A stretch of DNA of 6,756 bases from Peptococcaceae bacterium (GCA_017532485.1 JAFXJE010000088.1:1-6756), one strand, 5' to 3'; counted from the stretch's first letter, positions 1 through 5,436 are shown. Program-made: numbers and translations. The notes: generated by a model from the sequence alone, not told the origin.

Positions 1-275
1 AATGTAGAAGATGACGGCTGGCAGCCGCCTGCTCGACCTGTCAAAGAAGAGAAAAAAGAAGAGGCAAAGGCAGAAGCAGCAGTTGAAGAAGATGACCCAT
101 CAATTCGCTGTATTAAAGGTAATGTAGAAGATGACGGCTGGCAGCCGCCTGCTCGACCTGTCAAAGAAGAGAAAAAAGAAGAAGTAAAGACAGAAGCAGC
201 AGTTGAAGAAGATGACCCATCAATTCGCTGCATCAAAGGTAATGTAGAAGATGACGGCTGGCAGCCGCCTGCTCG
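1..275 (+). repeat. 120-bp in-frame tandem repeat (2.3 copies visible)
   Basis: Positions 1-120 and 121-240 differ at only five places by direct comparison (63/183, 65/185, 70/190, 111/231, 114/234). A third copy from 241 is identical for 35 bases before diverging into the gene's end. Two of the five differences change the protein (Ala to Val and Ala to Thr, both in the charged linker) and three are silent. The unit is exactly 40 codons, so gain or loss of copies keeps the frame. The array continues to the window edge, so its true copy number is unknown. Confidence 0.95.
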
Positions 276-291
276 TCCAACTAAAAAATAG
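1..291 (+). CDS. 3' end of a tandem-repeat protein, function unknown
   Basis: An open frame runs from the first base of the window to a TAG stop at 289-291, giving 96 residues; the start lies upstream. The visible protein is two full copies of a 40-residue unit plus a truncated third copy that ends in RPTKK. Each unit has a tryptophan/proline-containing module (NVEDDGWQPPARP), a highly charged Lys/Glu/Ala stretch that looks like a flexible linker, and a short DDPSIRCIKG segment with the only cysteine of the unit. No transmembrane segment or known enzymatic motif is visible in this part. The near-perfect in-frame periodicity and the stop within the last copy support a real gene rather than a chance frame. 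It lies 50 bp upstream of the FAD lipoprotein gene with no terminator between them, so co-transcription is possible. I do not recognise the family; a surface or envelope-spanning spacer protein is only a guess from composition. Confidence 0.75.
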   Translation, partial: NVEDDGWQPPARPVKEEKKEEAKAEAAVEEDDPSIRCIKGNVEDDGWQPPARPVKEEKKEEVKTEAAVEEDDPSIRCIKGNVEDDGWQPPARPTKK

Positions 292-341
292 AAAACAGAT
301 AGGTATAGTTTGAAAAATCCTAAATTAATTATGGAGGAAAA

Positions 342-2153
342 ATGAAAAAATTAATCCTTATCTTGTTAACGATGACTTTGTTGCTTAGTGGCTGCAACCA
401 ATCAGGTCCAGCGAATAAAGTCGAAGAACCACTGGTTAAAGGTACCGATTATGATGTAATCGTTATCGGTGGTGACCCAGAGGGTGTTTGTGCTGCTGTG
501 TCTTCAGCGCGCAACGGCTTGAAAACATTGCTGGTCGAAGATGATGATGCTTTAGGTGGCTTGATGACTTTGGGGATGCTCAATTTTATTGACATTTGTG
601 AAAGTCGCACTGGCTTCATTTTGACTCAAGGCTTATTCATGGAGTTTTATGAAGCTGTCGGAGGGACAGCCTTTGATGTCGAGCAAGCAAAAGCTTTTTT
701 TGAAAAGTGGGTCATGGATGAACCTAATGCTTCGTTAAAATTAAACACAGAAGTAGTTGCTCCGATTATGGAGGATAACAAAATTGTCGGTGTTGTTTTG
801 AATGAAAATGGCGAAGAAAAATCTTATTATGCGGGCAGAATTATTGATGCTACCGTTGATGCTGATATAGCGGCAGCTGCTGGTGTACCTTATACTATAG
901 CTGGTGAAGATATCGGTGAAAAAGATAGACAAATGGGCGTAACCTTAGTGTTTGAACTGTCTGGTGTCGATTGGCCCAAAGTAGTAGATTACTTGGAAAA
1001 TGATGATAATGCCGGCACAGGTGCTACAGATAAAACAGCCTGGGGTTATACTAGAGAAGGCTATGGTTATGTACCTCAAGATAAATTGATGCGAATGCGT
1101 GGTTTTAATGTAGCTCGCCAAGATAACGGTAATGTTTTAATTAATGCTTTAATTGTTTTTGGGGTAGATGTGCTTGATGAAAACAGTAAAGCAGAGGGGA
1201 TTGCTAGAGCACAAAAAGAATTGGAATATATCATTCCTTATGTGCGCGAGCATTTTATCGGCTTTGAAAATGTAGAATTAGTTAAAACAGCATCTCAGTT
1301 ATATGTACGGGAGAGTCGTCATATTATTGGGGAATATCAATTAACTATTGATGATGTGTTGGAAAATCGTGACCAATGGGATAAAATTGCTATTGGTGCT
1401 TATCCTGTAGATGTGCAGCCAACAGCAACGCAAACTTATGGAACAGTTATCGGCAGTCCTGACCGTTATGCTATTCCTTTCCGTTGCTTAGTGCCTTTAG
1501 AAGTTGAAAATCTTTTAGTAGTTGGACGCAGTGCTTCCTACACCTCTTTAGCAGCTGGCAGTGCCAGAGTAATTCCTTTTGGAATGGCAGAAGGTCAGGC
1601 GGCAGGGGTAGCGGCAGCTTATTCTTTAAAAAATGAGATAAGTTTCCGTGAAATGACTAAGGATAAAGAGGCTATTGCTCAGGTGCAAAAAGTTTTAAAA
1701 GCTCAAGATGCGTATCTTGAAGATTTTGAAGTACATGAACCGTTTATGGACCACTGGGCTTATTCAGGGGTAAAAGTATTACGCAGCATTGGCTTATTAG
1801 ATGGTGGTTACAGTAATGATTACCGTTTAGATGAGCCGATTGGCAAAGGGCGTTTTATTAATTTGCTTAATAATTGCTTGAAAAAAGCAGGCATGGGAAC
1901 AGTGAATGTCTATGTTAGTGATACACCGACCAACCAAGAAATCATTGGGACGGTAGCTAAAATAGTTGGCTGCGAGGCTGGTGATTATCAAGAACAGTTA
2001 GCTTATTTGCAAAATGACCAAGTGTTGATTACGGCAGAAATGGCTGGTTATTTTGCAGATAAAGATAAACAGCCGCAGGTAGCGGAAGTAGTTATGCTGC
2101 TGGCTAATCTTTATCAAAGTATGAGTTATCATTATTTAGAACAAGAAGCCTAG
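342..2153 (+). CDS. FAD-dependent oxidoreductase, putative lipoprotein with SLH-like C-terminus
   Basis: 603 residues, starting at an ATG five bases after a strong GGAGG site (333-337). Residues 1-18 form a lipoprotein signal: a KK start, a hydrophobic core and the lipobox LLSGC with Cys18 as the predicted lipidation site. A dinucleotide-binding fold follows, with VIGGDPEG at 41-48; the central glycine of the usual GxGxxG is Asp45, a position that I recall also varies in relatives (GGTPAG). An acidic end of strand 2 (VED, about 65-67) and GGLMTLG follow. The C-terminal half of the FAD domain is clear: YAIPFRCLVPL (376-386), VVGRSAS (from about 393) and GMAEGQAAG (414-422), as in the FAD_oxidored family. 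Residues about 467-514 resemble an SLH domain (DHWAYSGVKVLRSIGLL), and about 578-593 resembles the end of a second. The substrate is unknown. It would act outside the cytoplasmic membrane. It sits 42 bp upstream of prfA with no terminator. Confidence 0.85.
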   Translation: MKKLILILLTMTLLLSGCNQSGPANKVEEPLVKGTDYDVIVIGGDPEGVCAAVSSARNGLKTLLVEDDDALGGLMTLGMLNFIDICESRTGFILTQGLFMEFYEAVGGTAFDVEQAKAFFEKWVMDEPNASLKLNTEVVAPIMEDNKIVGVVLNENGEEKSYYAGRIIDATVDADIAAAAGVPYTIAGEDIGEKDRQMGVTLVFELSGVDWPKVVDYLENDDNAGTGATDKTAWGYTREGYGYVPQDKLMRMRGFNVARQDNGNVLINALIVFGVDVLDENSKAEGIARAQKELEYIIPYVREHFIGFENVELVKTASQLYVRESRHIIGEYQLTIDDVLENRDQWDKIAIGAYPVDVQPTATQTYGTVIGSPDRYAIPFRCLVPLEVENLLVVGRSASYTSLAAGSARVIPFGMAEGQAAGVAAAYSLKNEISFREMTKDKEAIAQVQKVLKAQDAYLEDFEVHEPFMDHWAYSGVKVLRSIGLLDGGYSNDYRLDEPIGKGRFINLLNNCLKKAGMGTVNVYVSDTPTNQEIIGTVAKIVGCEAGDYQEQLAYLQNDQVLITAEMAGYFADKDKQPQVAEVVMLLANLYQSMSYHYLEQEA

Positions 2154-2195
2154 TAATTAACAGGAAAAGATAATTATTGTATTGGAGGAGAAAAA

Positions 2196-3266
2196 ATGAT
2201 TGAGCGTTTGCAAACCTTGGAAGACAAATACGAAGAATTAAATCAAAAAATGGTTGCACCGGAATTATTAAATAATCCGGCTGAATTGCAAAAATTGGCG
2301 AAAGCACAATCCGACATGGAAGAAGTAGTTTTAGCTTTTCGCGAATATAAAAAGGTTGTAAGTGAGTTAGAGGACTCCAAAGCTATGCTGCAGGAAAAAT
2401 TAGATGCAGATATGGAAGAAATGGTTAAAGCAGAAATCAAAGAACTGAATGAACAAAAAGAAAAATTAGAAGAACGCTTAACTATTTTATTGCTGCCAAA
2501 AGACCCTAACGACAGCAAAAACGTTATTGTGGAAATCAGAGCTGGTACAGGTGGTGATGAAGCTGGTTTATTCGCCGCTGACTTATTCAAAATGTATACT
2601 CGCTATGCCGAATCTCAAGGCTGGAAGACAGAAGTGATGAACTCCAACTACACTGATGTAGGCGGCTATAAAGAGGTAACTTTCCTGATTGAAGGGAAAG
2701 GTGCTTACAGTAAACTGAAATTTGAAGGCGGCGTACATCGCGTGCAGCGTGTACCTGCTACTGAAGCCAGTGGCCGTATTCATACTTCCGCCGCTACCGT
2801 AGCTGTTTTGCCAGAAGCAGAAGAAGTAGAAGTAGAAATCAATATGAACGATTTGCGTATTGACGTATTCTGCTCCAGTGGTCCTGGTGGGCAATCTGTA
2901 AATACTACTCAATCTGCAGTTCGTGTAACTCACTTACCAACAGGTTTAGTAGTATCTTGCCAAGATGAGAAATCACAGCAGATGAACAAAGAAAAGGCTA
3001 TCAAAGTATTGCGTTCCAGATTGTTGGAAAAATACCAAAGTGAAGCTCAAGGGGAATTATCTGCTCAACGTAAAGGGATGATCGGCAGTGGTGACCGTAG
3101 TGAACGTATCCGTACTTACAACTTCCCACAAGGTCGTGTTAGTGACCACAGAATTAATTTGACTGTTCATAACTTAGATAAAGTATTAATGGGCAATTTA
3201 GATGAAATTATTGATGCTTTGATTACCACCGATCAAGCTGAAAGATTGAAAAACGCAGAAGCGTAA
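2196..3266 (+). CDS. prfA: Peptide chain release factor 1 (RF1)
   Basis: 356 residues, the usual RF1 length. RF1 reads UAA and UAG stop codons in the ribosomal A site and triggers release of the finished protein. The N-terminal part (about 1-105) is rich in Glu/Lys heptad-like helices, as in domain 1. The stop-codon recognition tripeptide is PAT at 187-189, which identifies RF1 rather than RF2 (SPF). The catalytic GGQ lies at 231-233 within SSGPGGQSVNTTQSAVR, and Gln233 is the expected PrmC methylation target. The RF-specific segments GSGDRSERIRTYNFPQGR and DHRINLT follow. The ATG at 2196 has GGAGGAG at 2184-2190. The stop is one base before the ATG of prmC, its partner gene, as in many bacteria. 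Confidence 0.98.
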   Translation: MIERLQTLEDKYEELNQKMVAPELLNNPAELQKLAKAQSDMEEVVLAFREYKKVVSELEDSKAMLQEKLDADMEEMVKAEIKELNEQKEKLEERLTILLLPKDPNDSKNVIVEIRAGTGGDEAGLFAADLFKMYTRYAESQGWKTEVMNSNYTDVGGYKEVTFLIEGKGAYSKLKFEGGVHRVQRVPATEASGRIHTSAATVAVLPEAEEVEVEINMNDLRIDVFCSSGPGGQSVNTTQSAVRVTHLPTGLVVSCQDEKSQQMNKEKAIKVLRSRLLEKYQSEAQGELSAQRKGMIGSGDRSERIRTYNFPQGRVSDHRINLTVHNLDKVLMGNLDEIIDALITTDQAERLKNAEA

Positions 3267-3267
3267 A

Positions 3268-4104
3268 ATGCTTATTAGAGAAGCCTTGCAAAAGGCAACA
3301 AAGGAATTAGGGACAGAATATCGGCTGGAGGCAGAATTGCTTCTGGCCGATGTTGTTTCTCGTAATCGTGCCGGACTTTTGGCTCATGATGACGAAGAAT
3401 TGACTACTGAACAGGAACATCAATATTGGGCGTTGGTGGAACGCCGTCGTCAGCATGAACCACTGCAATATATTTTAGGTACAACTAATTTTATGGGAAT
3501 GGATTTGGTGGTAACACCTGATGTTTTAATTCCACGCTTTGATACAGAAAAATTAGTAGAGCATAGCTTAAAATTGCTGGCTGATTATGAAAGACCATTA
3601 GTAGTTGATGTTTGCACTGGCAGTGGGGCTATTGCAGTTAGCTTGGCTAAATATAAGCCACAGGCAGAGGTCTGGGCTTCAGATTTATCGGAAGAAGCTT
3701 TACAGGTTGCCGCAAAGAATAATGAGCTGCAGCAAACCAAGGTACAGTTTAAACATGGTGATTTACTGACAGCGTTTGGTGAGGAATTTTACGGTAAGTT
3801 TGATGCGATTATTTCTAATCCACCGTATATTACTACGGCTGAGGTTCAGGGATTGCCGGAAGATGTCCTGCAAGAGCCGATGATGGCTCTTTGGGGTGGC
3901 GAAGACGGACTTTATTTTTATCGAGAAATAGTTGAACAAGCAGTGGATTATTTGCAGACGGGTGGTTTTTTAGCTTTTGAAATTGGTTTTTCACAAGGTG
4001 AGGCAGTTCAAAAATTATTGCTTGATAATGGTTATGAGGAAGTGACCTTACTGCAAGATTGGCAAGGTTTAGACAGAGTAGTCAGTGGGAAAAAGAAAAA
4101 ATAA
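3268..4104 (+). CDS. prmC: Release factor glutamine-N5 methyltransferase PrmC (HemK)
   Basis: 278 residues. It transfers a methyl group from S-adenosylmethionine to the glutamine of the GGQ motif of release factors. The N-terminal helical substrate-binding domain (about 1-85) ends with the typical PLQYILGTTNFMG segment. The Rossmann methyltransferase domain follows, with the SAM-binding motif VVDVCTGSGAIA at 112-123, an acidic ASDLSEEAL segment after it, and the catalytic NPPY at 184-187, followed by a family-typical stretch (EPMMALWGGEDGLYFYREI). The ATG follows the prfA TAA by one base (TAAAATG), and no separate promoter fits, so translation is probably coupled to prfA. The gene ends in a lysine-rich tail (GKKKK). 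Nothing is missing. Confidence 0.97.
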   Translation: MLIREALQKATKELGTEYRLEAELLLADVVSRNRAGLLAHDDEELTTEQEHQYWALVERRRQHEPLQYILGTTNFMGMDLVVTPDVLIPRFDTEKLVEHSLKLLADYERPLVVDVCTGSGAIAVSLAKYKPQAEVWASDLSEEALQVAAKNNELQQTKVQFKHGDLLTAFGEEFYGKFDAIISNPPYITTAEVQGLPEDVLQEPMMALWGGEDGLYFYREIVEQAVDYLQTGGFLAFEIGFSQGEAVQKLLLDNGYEEVTLLQDWQGLDRVVSGKKKK

Positions 4105-4144
4105 ATATTTTGCCAAGGGGTTAGTCTAAATTTTCATAAATAGT

Positions 4145-4153
4145 GCATACTAT
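4145..4153 (+). promoter_or_regulatory. Possible sigma-E-like -10 element before the DUF2508 gene
   Basis: GCATACTAT at 4145-4153 contains CATACTAT, seven of eight matches to the Bacillus sigma-E -10 consensus CATACAHT as I recall it. The matching -35 region, around 4125-4132, is poor. The same 9-mer recurs upstream of bofA, which is the main reason for listing it. It lies 29 bases before the start codon. Assignment to sigma-E is inference. Confidence 0.35.
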
Positions 4154-4182
4154 CTATTAAAGACCGCAGAGGAGGGTTTTTA

Positions 4183-4377
4183 ATGGATTTACTGCAGGAG
4201 ATTAATGAAACGAAACAGGAATGGCTGAATATGCAAAATGTTTATAATGAGCTGCAAGACCCAAGGCTGATTGATGCTGTGATTTATCGGATGAATGCAG
4301 TGGAAAGAAAATACGAATATTTACTGCAGCTGGCTAAGGCAGAACATTTAGTTAATAGAGAAATCTTTGTGCGCTGA
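4183..4377 (+). CDS. Small DUF2508 (YaaL-like) protein
   Basis: 64 residues, starting at an ATG with a strong ribosome site (GAGGAGGG, about 4169-4175). The protein is predicted almost wholly helical, with features of a short helical hairpin: ETKQEWLNMQNVYNELQDPRL, then DAVIYRMNAVERKYEYLLQLAK. The central pattern (Glu-Trp early, DP in the turn, then an AERKYEYLL-like second helix) and the position directly before bofA match YaaL of Bacillus subtilis, a DUF2508 protein of unknown function. No signal peptide or membrane segment is visible, so it is probably cytoplasmic. In B. subtilis the pair follows recR; here it follows prmC instead. The family assignment rests on pattern and context, not on a database search. 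Confidence 0.75.
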   Translation: MDLLQEINETKQEWLNMQNVYNELQDPRLIDAVIYRMNAVERKYEYLLQLAKAEHLVNREIFVR

Positions 4378-4405
4378 CATAAAAAAATAGTTGCTGGCAT
4401 ACTAT
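4377..4405 (+). promoter_or_regulatory. Possible sigma-E-like promoter of bofA
   Basis: The -10-like CATACTAT lies at 4398-4405. Fourteen bases upstream, the heptamer at 4377-4383 (ACATAAA) carries the ATA core of the sigma-E -35 consensus KMATATT at the expected spacing. The -35 overlaps the stop codon of the preceding gene. From family knowledge, bofA of B. subtilis is transcribed in the mother cell by sigma-E, so the motif makes biological sense. A sigma-A reading is weaker: TATGAT at 4405-4410 has no credible -35 upstream. Confidence 0.4.
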
Positions 4406-4422
4406 ATGATATAGATTTGGCT

Positions 4423-4429
4423 GAGGAGG
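4423..4429 (+). promoter_or_regulatory. Ribosome binding site that fixes the bofA start
   Basis: GAGGAGG at 4423-4429 is a near-perfect Shine-Dalgarno sequence 11 bases before the ATG at 4441. A longer in-frame reading begins at a TTG at 4417, but that would put this site inside the coding region and leave the TTG without one. Confidence 0.75.
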
Positions 4430-4440
4430 CGAATTATATC

Positions 4441-4713
4441 ATGATTGAAAGTATGGAGCAGCTAATAGCCTTACTTGTTTTTTCTGCATTTGTAATATTT
4501 TTACTTGCCAAATTATTTGCTTCGCCATTGCAGTCGATGTTAAAGTTAATGCTTAATTCTGTGATAGCTGTAGTCTTGCTGTGTTTTGCTGGTATTATCG
4601 GCGAATATTTAGGGATTAATTTTCCTATTAATCCTTTGACGATAGTTTTGGTAGCTATCTTGGGCTTACCTGGGTTAATCTTAATAGCATTGATGAATTT
4701 TCTGCTCATTTAA
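4441..4713 (+). CDS. bofA: BofA family pro-sigma-K processing regulator
   Basis: 90 residues from the ATG at 4441. In B. subtilis, BofA sits in the outer forespore membrane with SpoIVFA and holds the protease SpoIVFB inactive until pro-sigma-K is to be cleaved. The protein is almost entirely hydrophobic, with segments at about 6-25, 33-57 and 66-90. The C-terminal half carries the family hallmark: LGINFPINPLT (57-67), then VAILGLPGLILIALM (71-85), comparable to the LGI-P-IN--T...GILGIPG pattern of BofA. The length is close to the family's usual 85-90. It follows the DUF2508 gene by 63 bp, as in the yaaL-bofA pair. A bidirectional terminator follows immediately. Its presence suggests a spore former or a descendant of one, but BofA-like genes alone do not prove sporulation. 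Confidence 0.88.
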   Translation: MIESMEQLIALLVFSAFVIFLLAKLFASPLQSMLKLMLNSVIAVVLLCFAGIIGEYLGINFPINPLTIVLVAILGLPGLILIALMNFLLI

Positions 4714-4756
4714 AATAAAAAAACTACCGACAAAATTTACTGTCGGTAGTTTTTTA
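4714..4756. terminator. Bidirectional rho-independent terminator
   Basis: Ten perfectly paired bases (ACTACCGACA 4723-4732 with TGTCGGTAGT 4741-4750) enclose an 8-base loop. An A-rich run (4714-4722) precedes the stem and a T run (4751-4755) follows, so it can stop transcription from bofA on the plus strand and from the thioredoxin-like gene on the minus strand. The two stop codons flank it directly. Confidence 0.93.
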
Positions 4757-5134
4757 TTACTTGAAGAAACCTTTTAATTTAGCCATAAAGCCTGTTGGTG
4801 GGTTGAGCATATTGTCAATTTCTTTTTTGATAATAGCTTCACTCATAGCACCAGGTAAAGCTTCTTTTTGTTCGCCACCCATGAAAAGTACAGTTTGTGG
4901 AACGCCCATCAACTGTAAGGATTTGAATGTAGCCAAACCATCATCTGTTTTTACATCCATAGTGTAGAATTTAACAGCACCACTAGCTGCGTATTCATCA
5001 GCTACTTTTTCTACAGCTGGTTTTAATTGTTTACAAACGCTGCAAGTTTCTTTGGAGAAAATAACAGCACAAGTTTCTTTTTGTTCGTAAACTTTTTGTT
5101 TAAATTCTTCACCATTAATTAAGATTAATTCCAT
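4757..5134 (-). CDS. Thioredoxin-like protein with CSVC active site
   Basis: 125 residues. A thioredoxin fold is supported by the redox motif TCSVCKQLKP (Cys31 and Cys34), the following helix VEKVADEY, a strand (VKFYTMDV) and the cis-proline motif GVPQTVLF (Pro79), followed by a glycine pair. It probably carries out dithiol-disulphide exchange in the cytoplasm, since no signal peptide is visible. The CSVC centre differs from the classical CGPC and is seen in thioredoxin-like paralogues, so the partner cannot be named. The C-terminus extends as NPPTGFMAKLKGFFK, a short basic amphipathic tail beyond the usual fold. The ATG at 5134 is preferred over an in-frame GTG at 5143 because GGAG (5143-5146) lies eight bases before the ATG and would overlap the GTG. 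It is transcribed away from the DnaA-box cluster. Confidence 0.88.
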   Translation of the reverse strand: MELILINGEEFKQKVYEQKETCAVIFSKETCSVCKQLKPAVEKVADEYAASGAVKFYTMDVKTDDGLATFKSLQLMGVPQTVLFMGGEQKEALPGAMSEAIIKKEIDNMLNPPTGFMAKLKGFFK

Positions 5135-5142
5135 ATAAGTCA

Positions 5143-5146
5143 CTCC
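5143..5146 (-). promoter_or_regulatory. Ribosome binding site that fixes the thioredoxin-like gene start
   Basis: On the minus strand GGAG lies eight bases before the ATG at 5132-5134. The alternative GTG start at 5141-5143 overlaps this site and has no other upstream, so the shorter reading is chosen. Confidence 0.65.
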
Positions 5147-5150
5147 AGTC

Positions 5151-5260
5151 CTTGAATAAAAAAATTCTTATCTTAATTGTACTTGATAGAAGACAATTTT
5201 ACAAATACCTTTTTTGTTTTTTTAGAAAAAATTTTGTCTAAAAATAGAATACCTTATCCC
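5151..5260. other. AT-rich tract next to the DnaA-box cluster
   Basis: By hand count only 18 of the 100 bases at 5151-5250 are G or C, with long A and T runs (for example around 5209-5233). It lies directly beside the DnaA-box cluster, the arrangement expected of a DNA-unwinding element if this is an origin. It also carries the candidate promoter of the minus-strand gene, which alone could explain some of the AT richness. Confidence 0.5.
5176..5204 (-). promoter_or_regulatory. Candidate sigma-A promoter of the thioredoxin-like gene
   Basis: Read on the minus strand, TTGTAA (5199-5204; four of six matches to TTGACA) is followed after 17 bases by TACAAT (5176-5181; five of six matches to TATAAT). 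Transcription would begin near 5169, giving a leader of about 35 bases. It was found by eye in AT-rich sequence, where chance matches are common. Confidence 0.4.
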
Positions 5261-5261
5261 A

Positions 5262-5377
5262 TGTGGATAATAATAATTTTTATACACATAGACAAGCCTG
5301 AAAAATGAATTATTCACAGACTTACCCACATTATCCACAGAAAATTGATAAGATAATCCACAATTTATTGTGGAAAA
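5262..5377. promoter_or_regulatory. DnaA-box cluster (candidate origin or DnaA-binding regulatory locus)
   Basis: Four sequences match TTATNCACA exactly: 5262-5270 (minus), 5280-5288, 5310-5318 and 5331-5339 (plus). Three more have one mismatch: TTACCCACA at 5322-5330 (plus), TAATCCACA at 5354-5362 (plus) and TTTTCCACA at 5369-5377 (minus). The boxes at 5322-5330 and 5331-5339 abut. TAA triplets (5268-5276) run on from the first box, and the AT-rich tract lies to its left. This density in 116 bp is far above chance and makes DnaA binding likely. Whether the locus starts replication, titrates DnaA or controls the flanking divergent genes cannot be told from this window. The nearby genes prfA and argS point towards it, which is unusual for an origin. 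Confidence 0.8.
5357..5374. repeat. Perfect inverted repeat, 8-bp arms, within the box cluster
   Basis: TCCACAAT (5357-5364) and ATTGTGGA (5367-5374) are exact reverse complements separated by two bases. The arms coincide with two one-mismatch DnaA boxes in opposite orientation, so the palindrome may simply be a face-to-face box pair. It could also be an operator. It lies about 13 bases upstream of the candidate yigZ -35. Confidence 0.7.
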
Positions 5378-5386
5378 GCTCAAGAA

Positions 5387-5415
5387 GTGACAAGTAAAGG
5401 AGAATGTGATAAACT
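5387..5415 (+). promoter_or_regulatory. Candidate promoter of the yigZ-like gene
   Basis: GTGACA (5387-5392; five of six matches to TTGACA) is followed after 17 bases by TAAACT (5410-5415; four of six), preceded by TGA (5407-5409) as an extended -10. Transcription would begin near 5422, just before the ribosome site. The DnaA boxes lie immediately upstream, so bound DnaA could affect it. Confidence 0.45.
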
Positions 5416-5436
5416 GAGAAAAAGCTTAAACAAGAT

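Noticed and set aside
1..275. CRISPR-like array
   Set aside because: The repeats are 120 bp, directly abutting with no unique spacers, and form one open frame with a stop in the last copy.
301..341. Promoter directly before the FAD gene
   Set aside because: TTGAAA at 310-315 looks like a -35, but the spot for a -10 falls on the GGAGG ribosome site and does not match.
741..932. Minus-strand frame of 63 codons inside the FAD gene
   Set aside because: It is a shadow of strong coding sequence on the other strand, with no recognisable protein features.
2104..2307. Minus-strand frame across the FAD gene-prfA junction
   Set aside because: It overlaps two solid genes and the prfA ribosome site, and its translation shows no family features.
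2243..2933. Two minus-strand frames (2243-2590 and 2583-2933) inside prfA
   Set aside because: Both lie antisense to unmistakable prfA coding sequence and have low-complexity Ser-, Phe- or Tyr-rich translations typical of shadows.
4417..4440. TTG start at 4417 for bofA, giving 98 residues
   Set aside because: The strong GAGGAGG at 4423-4429 would then be inside the gene, and nothing lies upstream of the TTG; the ATG at 4441 is better placed and gives the normal family length.
4434..4709. Minus-strand frame opposite bofA, and a plus-strand frame (4761-4967) opposite the thioredoxin-like gene
   Set aside because: Both are antisense shadows of genes with clear family motifs and proper ribosome sites.
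5135..5143. GTG start for the thioredoxin-like gene, three residues longer
   Set aside because: It overlaps the only good ribosome binding site; the ATG lies eight bases after that site.
5254..5262. Additional DnaA box TTATCCCAT
   Set aside because: Three mismatches in the conserved CACA part; it only forms a loose inverted repeat with the neighbouring perfect box.
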